A stretch of 42,846 nucleotides of DNA from Bacillota bacterium (GTDB lineage: Bacteria > Bacillota > Clostridia > Oscillospirales > Oscillospiraceae): assembly GCA_029224785.1 (NCBI GenBank), contig JAQXVF010000036.1, positions 1-42,846 of the forward strand. The letters run 5' to 3'. The position numbers were made by a program, and so were the translations under genes. Below, piece after piece: positions 1 to 7,640 of the stretch. Positions within the stretch are counted from its first letter, which is position 1. Every line of letters starts with the position of its first letter. The notes below the pieces were generated by a model that saw only the letters and a program-made list of their open reading frames with translations, ran no database searches and was not told the origin of the DNA.

Positions 1-384
1 GCCCTGCTTGCCCGATGGATGAAGCCGCTGCTGCAGCACCTTTTCCCCTCCAGCCGGGATGATTCTGCCCTTGCCGGCTCCCTTTCCGGCAATCTCTGCG
101 CCAATCTGCTGGGGCTCGGCAATGCCGCAACTCCCATGGGCATCGATGCCGTCCGACGGATGGCCCACGGCGACACCGTCGCCACCGACGAGATGTGCCG
201 GCTCATCGTGCTGAACACCGCTTCCATCCAACTGATCCCTGCCAATGTGGCTGCCGTACGGGGGAGTCTGGGCTGCGCCGCTCCCTTCGACATTCTGCCT
301 GCGGTCTGGGTGTCCAGCCTGCTGTCCGCAGGATCCGGGGTGCTGATGGCCGTATTTCTGGGAAAGCTGTGGCGCCATGCTTGA
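1..384 (+). CDS. spmA: Spore maturation protein A, 3' part (5' end outside window)
   Basis: The frame is open from base 1, so this is the C-terminal 127 residues of a protein that begins upstream. It has the SpmA/nucleoside-transporter Gate look: a small-residue-rich segment with GNLCANLLGLGNAATPMG, followed by an Ile/Asn-rich stretch and a final membrane helix near the C terminus. In Bacillus, SpmA and SpmB are membrane proteins needed for spore core dehydration and heat resistance (family knowledge). The stop overlaps the start of spmB by 8 bp, which is the usual spmAB operon order. The sequence supports membership well; nothing can be said about the promoter or N terminus because they are outside the window. 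Confidence 0.9.
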   Translation, partial: ALLARWMKPLLQHLFPSSRDDSALAGSLSGNLCANLLGLGNAATPMGIDAVRRMAHGDTVATDEMCRLIVLNTASIQLIPANVAAVRGSLGCAAPFDILPAVWVSSLLSAGSGVLMAVFLGKLWRHA

Positions 385-883
385 TTATCTGGTACCGCTG
401 ATCCTTTTTTTCTCCTGTTTGCCGGTACTGCGGAAAAAAGAGAGCAGCTATGACCTGATGCTGGACGGCGCGAAGGCAGGATTTTCGCTCCTGCTGACCA
501 TCCTGCCCACCCTAATCCTGCTGCTCACCGCCGTCAGTATGCTGCGGGCCTCCGGAGCCATTGACCTGCTGGGAAAGCTGGCCTCCCCACTGTTCTCCCG
601 GCTGGGGATTCCGGAGGAGACGGTGCTGCTGGTACTGGTCCGTCCCATCAGCGGCAGCGCCGCCCTGGCGGTTGGCACGGATCTGATGCGGACCTACGGC
701 GTAAACAGCACCGTAGGCAGAACCGCTGCCGTGATGCTGGGATCTACAGAGACCACGTTTTACACCGTCAGCGTCTATTTCGGCGCTGCCGGGATTCGAA
801 AGACCCGGTACACCATCCCGGCGGCACTATTTGCGGATCTGGTGGGATTTCTTGCCGCCTCCTGGACGGCAAGGGTGATGTAA
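377..883 (+). CDS. spmB: Spore maturation protein B
   Basis: 168 residues, close to the usual SpmB length (about 175). It starts inside the last codons of spmA, so translation is probably coupled. It is a polytopic membrane protein: hydrophobic segments lie at about residues 4-17, 36-58 and 140-165, with the Gate-domain pattern around RPISGSAALAVG (residues ~89-100) and a GSTETTFYTVSVYFG stretch (residues ~122-136) typical of SpmB. Together with SpmA it is expected to act in the developing spore membrane during core dehydration. It is convergent with a decayed YitT-like gene; I see no clear intrinsic terminator directly after it. Confidence 0.93.
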   Translation: MLDYLVPLILFFSCLPVLRKKESSYDLMLDGAKAGFSLLLTILPTLILLLTAVSMLRASGAIDLLGKLASPLFSRLGIPEETVLLVLVRPISGSAALAVGTDLMRTYGVNSTVGRTAAVMLGSTETTFYTVSVYFGAAGIRKTRYTIPAALFADLVGFLAASWTARVM

Positions 884-942
884 ACCGGATTCCTCAGTTT
901 CCGTAAACGGTCCGATTTCCGTCTCGGGGCGGTTCTTTGCGC

Positions 943-1167
943 CACCACGCCGGCAAAAATATAGTTTACCATCATTCCATAGATCACACCATCCATATCC
1001 CGGAAGAGGATACCGCCAGCCAAAATGATGCCGACACCCGACAAATAGGCGATGTTTCCCAGAGAAAGATGAGGTTTGATCGCTTTGACCGCCATAATGA
1101 TAAAGTCCGAACCACCGGTGGAGGAGTTTTGGATATCGATGACCGCATATCCCAGCCCTCCGAAGAA
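943..1167 (-). pseudogene. Remnant of a YitT/DUF161-family membrane protein
   Basis: Translating the minus strand gives about 75 residues that read like the interior of a YitT-family protein: a GLGYAVI start, a STGGSDFI motif, a LSLGNIAYLSGVGIILAGG helix and a GVIYGMMVNYIFAGVV segment. The family signature is Gly-rich with StGGtD followed by two helices. Full YitT proteins are about 280 residues. Upstream the match stops after about 20 unrelated residues at 1168-1227, and downstream it runs into sequence antisense to spmB. Both ends are therefore missing and it is best read as gene decay. A continuous frame of 150 codons exists here, but only the middle resembles a protein family. Confidence 0.65.
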
Positions 1168-1194
1168 TGAAAAAATGTGCTTACGGCATACGAA

Positions 1195-1224
1195 AATGCG
1201 GCGCAGCCATCGCTGCGCCGCATT
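1195..1224 (-). terminator. Intrinsic terminator after the CD1247-like gene
   Basis: 12-bp perfect stem (1195-1206 with 1213-1224) with a 6-nt loop; on the minus strand the stem is followed by ATTTTCG. It lies 30 bp past the stop of the gene ending at 1254 and closes the yqeG-to-CD1247 transcription unit. Confidence 0.85.
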
Positions 1225-1253
1225 CATTCTTCTTTCTATGTTTGGGAGAAGCC

Positions 1254-1721
1254 TTACTCTTCCTCGTCGGTGGTGAACTCCAGCACTTCACCGCAGTCAG
1301 GACACACGATGCTGCCCTTTTCCAGGGTTTCCTCATCAAAGGTGATCACGTTGCCGCAGGCACAGGTGACTTCGTAGATGGTGCTGTCCTCGTAGCCGAT
1401 GTCGAAGCCCTCGTCATCGTCTTCGTCTTCGTCCTCATCCTCGTCGTAGTCGTCCTCGTCGTCGTAATCATCCTCATCGTCCTCATCATAGTCGTCTTCC
1501 TCGTCCATGATGTAGTCCTCGATGGCGTCCAAGTCCTCTTCGATTTCATCCAGTTCGTCAGAGATTGCAATGGTGGTGTCCTGAACGTCGGTCAGGGTGC
1601 GGGTCACATCCCCCAGCAGATCCACAATCGCCGCAATCATTTTGCCCTCGGCGGACTCCGTGTTCAGGTTCAACCCATCCATAAGGCCCTTCAGGTAGGC
1701 GGACTTTTCAGAAATGCTCAT
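1254..1721 (-). CDS. CD1247-type acidic zinc-ribbon protein
   Basis: 155 residues from the ATG at 1721, chosen because GGAGAAG lies just upstream; a longer frame to 1763 has no such site and would overlap efp. Residues 1-70 match what is annotated in clostridia as a CD1247 N-terminal domain: helical, starting MSISEKSAYLKGLMDGL. Residues ~74-104 are almost pure Asp/Glu with Tyr. The C terminus carries a zinc-ribbon-like four-cysteine pattern, C120-x-C122 and C140-x2-C143 (CPDCGE). It follows efp by 13 bp, so it shares its mRNA. The function is not known to me; the acidic tract plus zinc ribbon suggests an adaptor or a nucleic-acid/transcription-related role, which is inference only. Confidence 0.85.
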   Translation of the reverse strand: MSISEKSAYLKGLMDGLNLNTESAEGKMIAAIVDLLGDVTRTLTDVQDTTIAISDELDEIEEDLDAIEDYIMDEEDDYDEDDEDDYDDEDDYDEDEDEDEDDDEGFDIGYEDSTIYEVTCACGNVITFDEETLEKGSIVCPDCGEVLEFTTDEEE

Positions 1722-1734
1722 ACTTCTTCTCCTA

Positions 1735-2298
1735 TCAGACCTTGCTGCGGCCCAGATACTCACCGGTGGTGGTGTCGATGTTGATCTTGTCGCCTTCGTT
1801 GATGAACAGAGGCACCTTCACCTCAGCGCCGGTCTCCACTGTGGCGGGCTTCAGCACATTGGTGGCGGTGTTGCCGGCAAAGCCGGGCTCGGTAGCGGTG
1901 ACCACCAGGTCCACAAAACGGGGAGGCTCCACGCCGAACACATTGCCCTTGTAGCTCATGACCACACAGACATCGTTTTCCTTCACAAAGCGGAAGGCGT
2001 CGCCCAGGGACTTCTCGTCAATGGGCTCCAGCTCGTAGGTCTCGGGGTCCATGAAGTAGTACAGACTGCCATCGTTGTAGGAATACTCCATCTTCTTCCG
2101 CTCCACATATGCGGTGGGGAACTTTGCGGTGGGGTTGAAGGAAGTTTCGGTCACAGCGCCGGAGATGACGTTCTTCATCTTCACACGGACGAAAGCGGCG
2201 CCCTTGCCGGGCTTCACGTGCTGAAACTCGATAACCTGCATGACCTTTCCGTCCATGTCAAAGGTCACGCCGTTTCTGAATTCACCTGCAGAAATCAT
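1735..2298 (-). CDS. efp: Translation elongation factor P
   Basis: 187 residues, the normal EF-P length. It starts with [18 protein letters not shown], contains the domain-I loop KPGKGAA with Lys32 at the tip (the residue that is post-translationally modified in Bacillus and in E. coli at the equivalent place), and ends with [16 protein letters not shown], the conserved C-terminal signature. EF-P enters stalled ribosomes and speeds peptide-bond formation at polyproline stretches. It sits downstream of an M24 peptidase, as in Bacillus (yqhT-efp), but also has its own promoter at 2363-2391. No known EF-P lysine-modification gene is visible in the window. Confidence 0.98.
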   Translation of the reverse strand: MISAGEFRNGVTFDMDGKVMQVIEFQHVKPGKGAAFVRVKMKNVISGAVTETSFNPTAKFPTAYVERKKMEYSYNDGSLYYFMDPETYELEPIDEKSLGDAFRFVKENDVCVVMSYKGNVFGVEPPRFVDLVVTATEPGFAGNTATNVLKPATVETGAEVKVPLFINEGDKINIDTTTGEYLGRSKV

Positions 2299-2362
2299 TT
2301 TTCTATCCTCCTATATTGCTCTCCCGTAAAGGGGCGTGCAGATACGAATTACCGTTCGGTTT

Positions 2363-2391
2363 ATTTTACCTTATAATATGCAAATATTCAA
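2363..2391 (-). promoter_or_regulatory. Sigma-A promoter of efp
   Basis: On the minus strand TTGAAT (2386-2391), 17 bp, TAAAAT (2363-2368). It lies just after the stop of the M24 peptidase gene and about 65 bp before efp, so efp-CD1247 can be made independently of yqeG-pepP. No terminator separates the two parts. Confidence 0.75.
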
Positions 2392-2409
2392 GAGGAAAAT
2401 CGCATTTTT

Positions 2410-3474
2410 TCAGAGAATGATCAGATTTTTCGGGCTGTGCGTAATATTCTCGCAGCCGTCCTCCCGGAAAATCACCACATCTTCGATCCGGACACCGAAC
2501 TGGCCCGGCAGGTAAATCCCCGGCTCGGCAGAGGAAACCGCCCCTGCGGGCATGGGCTTTGCATTGGCGGCATTGCAGTTGGGTGCCTCGTGGATCTCCA
2601 GACCCAGGCTGTGACCGAAGCCATGGCCGAAGTAGGGGCCGTAGCCGGCATCGGTAATCACCTTCCGCGCGGCGCCGTCCACCTGCTGTCCGGTGGCGCC
2701 GGCCTTTGCCGCGGCAATGCCTGCAAGCTGAGCCTGCAGAACCGTCTCATAAACCTTCTTCATTTCCTCCGTGGCATATCCCAGAGCCACGGTACGGGTC
2801 ATGTCGGAGCAGTAACCGCCGTACAGCGCGCCGAAATCCATGGTGATAAAGTCGCCGTCCTGCAGCACCCGGTCCCCTGCCACACCGTGGGGCATGCTGG
2901 TGTTGGGTCCGGAGACCACGATGGGGTCAAAGGACAGGCCGTCCGCCCCGTTTTTGTACAGGCAGTAGATCAGTTCCGCCTGAAGCTCCTTTTCGGTCAT
3001 GCCCCTGCGGATCTTGGTGCACACCTCAGAGAACGCCTTGTCGGTGATGTCCTGAGCCTTGCGCATCCGCTCCAGCTCCCAGTCCTCCTTCACGGCGCGG
3101 AAGCCGTTGATGGCGGCGCTCATGGGCACCAGTTCTGCCGTCAGCTTCTCCCGGAAAGAAAGGAGCTCCGCAGCGGTCAGATAGTCCTCCTCATAGCCCA
3201 GGACGGATATCCCCTGGCTGGAACAGACCTCATTGATGCAGGAAGGATAGTTTCTCTCCCGGTTCACTTCCTCCACCCGGAATCCCCGAATGTTCTTCCG
3301 GGCAGACTCGATGTAGCGGCTGTCCGTAAAGTAAAGACACTCCCCCGGGGAGACCACCGCCATTCCCTCAGCGATGTCAAATTCCGCACCGTAGTGACGG
3401 CTATAGCGGCTGGTCAGCAGCAGGCCCTGGACCTCTTCTCCCAAAAGGCTCCGGTATTTTTCCAGATTTTTCAT
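2410..3474 (-). CDS. Xaa-Pro aminopeptidase/dipeptidase, M24B family
   Basis: 354 residues from the ATG at 3474, preceded by AAGAGGAG; an upstream extension to 3537 lacks a better site. Residues 1-120 form the creatinase N-terminal domain and ~130-354 the pita-bread catalytic domain. The five metal ligands are visible: Asp213 (MDFGA), Asp224 (SDMTRT), His288 (HGFGHSLG), Glu317 (AEPGIYL) and Glu331 (RIEDVV). It should hydrolyse peptides with proline in second position, in the cytosol. The start overlaps the yqeG stop by 4 bp (ATGA), and efp follows, which fits the common pairing of proline-peptide turnover with EF-P. Whether it is an aminopeptidase P or a prolidase cannot be told from sequence alone. 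Confidence 0.95.
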   Translation of the reverse strand: MKNLEKYRSLLGEEVQGLLLTSRYSRHYGAEFDIAEGMAVVSPGECLYFTDSRYIESARKNIRGFRVEEVNRERNYPSCINEVCSSQGISVLGYEEDYLTAAELLSFREKLTAELVPMSAAINGFRAVKEDWELERMRKAQDITDKAFSEVCTKIRRGMTEKELQAELIYCLYKNGADGLSFDPIVVSGPNTSMPHGVAGDRVLQDGDFITMDFGALYGGYCSDMTRTVALGYATEEMKKVYETVLQAQLAGIAAAKAGATGQQVDGAARKVITDAGYGPYFGHGFGHSLGLEIHEAPNCNAANAKPMPAGAVSSAEPGIYLPGQFGVRIEDVVIFREDGCENITHSPKNLIIL

Positions 3475-3962
3475 ATTCTCCTCTTTTCCGCGGCATGGAT
3501 AAAGGGCAGCTCCGCCACATGGCGCAGCTTCAGCCACACATTATGATTGCAGATCGCGTCCACCAGGATGGCCTGAACACCGCAGGACGTGGCGCCCAGT
3601 GTATCCGTGTAGATCTGGTCCCCTACCAGGGCGCACTCCGCCGCCGGGATCCCATAGCGGTCCAGGCACTGCCGGATCCCCCGGGAAAAGGGCTTCCGGG
3701 CATGGGTGATGCAGTCCAGTCCGAACCGTTTGCAGAAGGCCGGAACACGGTCTTTTTTACTGTTGGACACCACGCACAGGGCGATCCCGGACTGCTTCAT
3801 CAGGTGGATCCAGTACTTTACCTCCGGGGTTGGCTCGTCGGTGGTATAGGGCACCAGCGTGTTGTCGAAATCCAGCATCAGCAGCCGGATCCCCCGCTGA
3901 TGCAGCATTTCCGGTTTCAGATCCGTTACTGCATGGGCAATGATGGTGGGAAGAAAGCTCAT
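3471..3962 (-). CDS. yqeG: YqeG family HAD phosphatase (subclass IIIA)
   Basis: 163 residues from the ATG at 3962. HAD motifs are all present: motif I LDFDNTL with Asp31 and Asp33, motif II SNSKKDR (Ser66), motif III Lys90 in HARKPF, and motif IV VGDQIYTD with Asp115 and Asp120. The family is small, cap-less, and related to YqeG/GEP4 phosphatidylglycerophosphate phosphatases; in bacteria the substrate is not firmly settled as far as I know. It heads the unit yqeG-M24 peptidase-efp-CD1247. A clear promoter lies at 3996-4024 on the minus strand. The longer frame to 4025 would run through that promoter and is rejected. Confidence 0.9.
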   Translation of the reverse strand: MSFLPTIIAHAVTDLKPEMLHQRGIRLLMLDFDNTLVPYTTDEPTPEVKYWIHLMKQSGIALCVVSNSKKDRVPAFCKRFGLDCITHARKPFSRGIRQCLDRYGIPAAECALVGDQIYTDTLGATSCGVQAILVDAICNHNVWLKLRHVAELPFIHAAEKRRI

Positions 3963-3995
3963 AATCCATTCCGCACTTTCATAAGATGTGAGTAA

Positions 3996-4024
3996 AGTAT
4001 ACCACAAAAAAGGGGGTTTGTCCA
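3996..4024 (-). promoter_or_regulatory. Promoter of yqeG operon, overlapping the divergent gene's start
   Basis: On the minus strand TGGACA (4019-4024), 17 bp, TATACT (3996-4001), with a TGG just before the -10 box (extended -10). The -35 box overlaps the ATG of the divergent gene at 4024, so the two transcription units may interfere. Confidence 0.75.
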
Positions 4025-4770
4025 TGGGGGCAACGCAATATCTTGTGATGACCCTGCCGGAGATTCGTGCCGCCGCTTCCCTTCCGGAACGGGTGGCCTA
4101 TCTGGGACTGCACTTTTCCCCCTCCGCAGACAATCTGGCCGGCTTTCCGGAAAGACTTCCGGGAGGAAGCCTGCTTCTGCTGGACGACCGGGTGCCTCCT
4201 ACCCGGCACACCCCGGAAAAGATCCTCCCCAGACTTCAGGAGATGGTGGAATCCACCGGCTGCGCAGGGGTGTATCTGGATTTTCAGCAGCCGGATCATC
4301 CGGAAACCGGAGCGTTTGCCCAGAGGATCGCAGAGGCTTTGCCGGTGCCTGTAGGGGTGTCCTGCCTCTATGCCCGGGCCCTTTCCTGTCCCGTGGTTCT
4401 GCCTCCCTTTCCTCTGGACCGGTCTCCCCGGGAGGTTCCGGCTCCCTGGGCAGGGCGGGAAATCTGGGCAGAACAGGGAACCGACGCCCTCCTCATGATC
4501 CTGGACGCCGCAGGCTGTCATTCCTCACCGGCAGTCCCCGGGGATCCGGCAGGCAGCTTCTTCAGTCCGGCGCTTACCTGCCGATACCGGATCCGCACCT
4601 TTCCGGACCATGGCGAGTTTCTCCTGTGGCGGGACGGGACGACGCTTCCGCGGCAGGCGGAGATTCTGGGAGAGCTGGGGATCACCCGAATCCTGACTCC
4701 GTACCGGGAGGTATTTCCCGGGAAACAGGTCGGGTCAACTCCCCCAAAGGCAGGCAGCACTGCCGTATAA
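4024..4770 (+). CDS. Conserved-looking hypothetical protein, possible alpha/beta (barrel-like) fold
   Basis: 248 residues from the ATG at 4024, which has AAGGGGGT 8 bp upstream; a longer start at 3988 is possible but has no good ribosome site. I do not recognise the family. It has alternating hydrophobic strands and helices: SLLLLDDRVPP, GCAGVYLDFQQPD, VPVGVSCLYA, and a C-terminal LGELGITRILTPYREVF. The GVYLDF strand ending in acidic and polar residues is reminiscent of TIM-barrel glycosidase strands, but the acid pattern is not diagnostic. There is no signal peptide or membrane segment. It is the only plus-strand gene between 884 and 28610, is divergent from yqeG and ends at a bidirectional terminator. 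Codon use matches its neighbours, so it looks like a real gene. Confidence 0.75.
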   Translation: MGATQYLVMTLPEIRAAASLPERVAYLGLHFSPSADNLAGFPERLPGGSLLLLDDRVPPTRHTPEKILPRLQEMVESTGCAGVYLDFQQPDHPETGAFAQRIAEALPVPVGVSCLYARALSCPVVLPPFPLDRSPREVPAPWAGREIWAEQGTDALLMILDAAGCHSSPAVPGDPAGSFFSPALTCRYRIRTFPDHGEFLLWRDGTTLPRQAEILGELGITRILTPYREVFPGKQVGSTPPKAGSTAV

Positions 4771-4820
4771 GGATCTCACAGGTCCTCATTCGTCCTCTGA
4801 AACAGCATCCCGTGACAGCA

Positions 4821-4850
4821 AAAAACCTCTGCCTTTCGGCAGAGGTTTTT
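4821..4850. terminator. Bidirectional intrinsic terminator
   Basis: 13-bp perfect stem (4821-4833 with 4838-4850), TTTC loop, with runs of A and T on the two outer ends. It serves both the plus-strand gene ending at 4770 and rpsU ending at 4877. Confidence 0.92.
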
Positions 4851-4876
4851 CAAGTCAAAGCAAGAGGGATATGGGA

Positions 4877-5059
4877 TCAATAGAACTTTCTCTTGTTCTT
4901 GCGGGCAGCTTCAGACTTCTGCTTACGCTTCAGGCTGGGGCTGACATAATGCTCGCGCTTCTTCACTTCCGCGATGACGCCCTCCTTGGCACAGCTACGC
5001 TTGAAACGGCGCAGAGCGCTCTCCAGAGTCTCGTTTTCCTTAACGCGAATCTCAGACAT
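4877..5059 (-). CDS. rpsU: 30S ribosomal protein S21
   Basis: 60 residues from the ATG at 5059. It starts [20 protein letters not shown] and ends in a Lys/Arg-rich tail ([17 protein letters not shown]), the standard bS21 pattern and length. bS21 sits on the 30S platform near the anti-Shine-Dalgarno region and helps initiation. An extension to 5092 is rejected because the S21 family starts at this Met. It is monocistronic here: its own consensus promoter upstream and a terminator downstream. It is often next to yqeY in Firmicutes, which is absent here. Confidence 0.98.
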   Translation of the reverse strand: MSEIRVKENETLESALRRFKRSCAKEGVIAEVKKREHYVSPSLKRKQKSEAARKNKRKFY

Positions 5060-5126
5060 TGTTTTCCCTCCCTCCGATAGCATCCGGCTCAATCCAGGAT
5101 GCGTTCAGGACCATATCGGCTCTACC

Positions 5127-5155
5127 ATTATAGCCCGGGATTTTCCAATTGTCAA
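5127..5155 (-). promoter_or_regulatory. Perfect consensus sigma-A promoter of rpsU
   Basis: On the minus strand TTGACA (5150-5155), exactly 17 bp, TATAAT (5127-5132). It matches the consensus at all 12 positions and lies about 65 bp before the rpsU start, fitting a highly expressed ribosomal gene. It follows the leuS stop by 45 bp, and I see no terminator between them. Confidence 0.92.
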
Positions 5156-5200
5156 GCAATAATTCTGATATTTGACGTTTTCTCCACAAAGGGACGGAAA

Positions 5201-7624
5201 TTACTTGACAATCAGGTTGGTCAGCTTGTTCTTCACCACGATGGTCTTGACCACGGAGCCTCCCTGCTTTTCCAGGAACCGGGCGATCTTCTCGTCGGCG
5301 GTGACCAGCTTCACCACTTCCTCATTGGGCAGGTCGGCATCCATATTGACGGTGCCGCGCATCTTGCCGTTGACCTGGACCGCCATGGTGATCTGATGGT
5401 CCTTGCACTTTTCCTCGGAATAGGTGGGCCAGCTCTCATAAGCAATGGTGCTGTCATGACCCAGGATCTGCCAGATCTCCTCGCCCACATGAGGCGTGAT
5501 GCAGGAGATCATCTTGATAAAGCCCTCGGCATACTCTCTGGGGCAGGAGCCGTTCTTGTAGACCTCGTTGACAAAGACCATCATCTGGGCAATGGCGGTG
5601 TTGAAAGCCAGGGCCTCGAAGTCGTTCGTCACCTTTTTCACGGTCTGGTGGTAGATCTTGGTGAGCTTTCCGTCGTCAGAGTCGGTAATGTTGGCGCTTT
5701 CGGTGAAGAAATTCCACACCCGGTTGATGAACTTCTTGGCGCCTGCTACTGCCGTCATGCTCCAGGGCTTGGAAACCTCCAGCGGGCCCATGAACATCTC
5801 ATACAGCCGCAGGGTATCCGCGCCGTACTCCCGGACGATGTCACTGGGATTGACCACATATTCCGGGTAGCGTTTGCCCATCTTGATGCCGTTTTCGCCC
5901 AGGATCATGCCCTGGTGCACCAGCTTTTTGAAAGGCTCCTTCACGGGGGACAGGCCCTGGTCATAGAGGAAGCGGTTCCAGATCCGGGAATAGATCAGGT
6001 GGCCCACTGCGTGCTCCGGTCCACCGATATACAGGTCCACCGGCATCCAGTGCTTGAGAAGCTCCGGATCGCAGAAGGTCTTGTCATTTTGGGGATCGAT
6101 ATAGCGCATATAGTACCAGGAGGATCCGGCGGAGCCGGGCATGGTAGAGGTCTCCCGGAGGCCCCGAATGCCGTTTTTGTCATACTGCTTCCATTCGATG
6201 GCGTTCTCCAGCGGTGCCTTGCCGTTTTTCCCCTTGTAGTCCTCCAGTTCCGGCAGAACCACGGGCAGCTCCTCGTCCGGCAGGAACACGGTCTTGCCGT
6301 CCTCGGTGTACACGCAGGGAACCGGCTCGCCCCAGTAACGCTGCCGGGCAAAGATCCACTCCCGGAAGTGATAGTTGACCTTTCTTCTGGCCACACCGGC
6401 CTTTTCCAGCTTGCAGGTGATGGCCTCCTTGGCCTCTTCCACGGTCATGCCGGTGAACTCCTCGGAATTCATCAGCTTGCACCCCTTACCCAGGTAGCTG
6501 TGCTTCTCGAAGGCACACTGGGACACATCTGCCCCGTCGATGACCTGGATCATGGGGATGTTATGGACCTGGGCATACTCAAAGTCACGCTGGTCGTGGC
6601 TGGGCACTGCCATCACCGCGCCGGTGCCGTAGCTTGCCAGCACGAAATCGCCGATGAACACCGGCACCTGCTTGCCGTTGACCGGATTGATGGCGTAGAT
6701 GCCCTGCAGCCGGCAGCCGGACTTGGTCTTGTTCAGCTCGGTGCGGTCCATGTCGCTCTTCTTGATGGACTCGTCAATGTAGGCCTGGACCTCTTCCCGA
6801 TTCTCCACCCGATCCATCAGGGACTGGACAATCTTTCCGTCCGGTGCCAGAACCATAAAGGTGATGCCATAGATGGTTTCGATACAGGTGGTGTAGATGG
6901 AGAATTCTCCGCCGCCCACCAACCGGAAATCCACCTCCACGCCGGTGCTCTTGCCGATCCAGTTGCGCTGGATCTCCTTGGTGGATTCGGGCCAGTCGAT
7001 CTCGTTCAGGCCCTCCAGCAGCTTTTCTGCAAAGGCAGGCTGGTCGATGACCCACTGGGCCATATTCTTCTTCACCACAGGATAGCCGCCCCGCTCGGAT
7101 TTGCCGTCAATGACCTCGTCGTTGCTGAGCACGGTGCCCAGCTCCTCGCACCAGTTCACCGGCATCTCGATCCGCTTGGCATAGCCCGCCTCATACAGCT
7201 TCTTGAAGATCCACTGGGTCCACTTATAGAAGGAAGGATCGGAGGTGGCGACCATCTTGGACCAGTCATAGTCAAAACCCAGCTCCTTGAGCTGCCCGGA
7301 GAAGGTCTTGATGTTCTCCTGGGTAAAGCCGTTGGGATGGTTTCCGGTACTGACGGCATACTGCTCCGCCGGCAGGCCGAAGGAATCGTAGCCCATGGGA
7401 TGCAGCACGTTGTAGCCCTGCATCCGCTTCATGCGGGACATGATGTCCGTTGCCGTATAGCCTTCCGGATGACCTGCATGAAGGCCCACGCCGGAGGGAT
7501 AAGGGAACATATCCAGCACATAATACTTGGGCTTGGAAAAATCCCACACATCGGTGTGGAAGGTATCATGCTCCTGCCAATAGGCCTGCCATTTTTTCTC
7601 AATTTCCTGATGATTGTAGTTCAT
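5201..7624 (-). CDS. leuS: Leucyl-tRNA synthetase
   Basis: 807 residues, normal for bacterial LeuRS. It charges tRNA-Leu with leucine. The HIGH-equivalent is HAGHPEG (residues ~48-54) after DMFPYPSG. The CP1 editing domain occupies roughly 220-400, with TTCIETIYG in place of the usual TTRPDT, and the conserved AVPSHDQRDFEYA. The zinc/leucine-specific region and anticodon-binding domain follow, and the KMSKS loop reads KMGKR. The C-terminal domain ends at LTNLIVK. It is the last gene of the smc-to-leuS operon, 16 bp after rsfS, and has no T-box leader, so leucine control at this position is unlikely. The motif changes may be clade-typical. Confidence 0.98.
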   Translation of the reverse strand: MNYNHQEIEKKWQAYWQEHDTFHTDVWDFSKPKYYVLDMFPYPSGVGLHAGHPEGYTATDIMSRMKRMQGYNVLHPMGYDSFGLPAEQYAVSTGNHPNGFTQENIKTFSGQLKELGFDYDWSKMVATSDPSFYKWTQWIFKKLYEAGYAKRIEMPVNWCEELGTVLSNDEVIDGKSERGGYPVVKKNMAQWVIDQPAFAEKLLEGLNEIDWPESTKEIQRNWIGKSTGVEVDFRLVGGGEFSIYTTCIETIYGITFMVLAPDGKIVQSLMDRVENREEVQAYIDESIKKSDMDRTELNKTKSGCRLQGIYAINPVNGKQVPVFIGDFVLASYGTGAVMAVPSHDQRDFEYAQVHNIPMIQVIDGADVSQCAFEKHSYLGKGCKLMNSEEFTGMTVEEAKEAITCKLEKAGVARRKVNYHFREWIFARQRYWGEPVPCVYTEDGKTVFLPDEELPVVLPELEDYKGKNGKAPLENAIEWKQYDKNGIRGLRETSTMPGSAGSSWYYMRYIDPQNDKTFCDPELLKHWMPVDLYIGGPEHAVGHLIYSRIWNRFLYDQGLSPVKEPFKKLVHQGMILGENGIKMGKRYPEYVVNPSDIVREYGADTLRLYEMFMGPLEVSKPWSMTAVAGAKKFINRVWNFFTESANITDSDDGKLTKIYHQTVKKVTNDFEALAFNTAIAQMMVFVNEVYKNGSCPREYAEGFIKMISCITPHVGEEIWQILGHDSTIAYESWPTYSEEKCKDHQITMAVQVNGKMRGTVNMDADLPNEEVVKLVTADEKIARFLEKQGGSVVKTIVVKNKLTNLIVK

Positions 7625-7640
7625 GACACAAACGCCTCTC

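Noticed and set aside
775..1227. The full 150-codon frame as an intact gene
   Set aside because: Only residues ~21-95 resemble YitT; both ends are unrelated or antisense to spmB, and the supposed start lies in a terminator stem.
1395..1510. The repetitive stretch in the CD1247-like gene as a tandem repeat or CRISPR-like array
   Set aside because: It is an in-frame Asp/Glu/Tyr coding run (GAY/GAR codons) without regular spacers.
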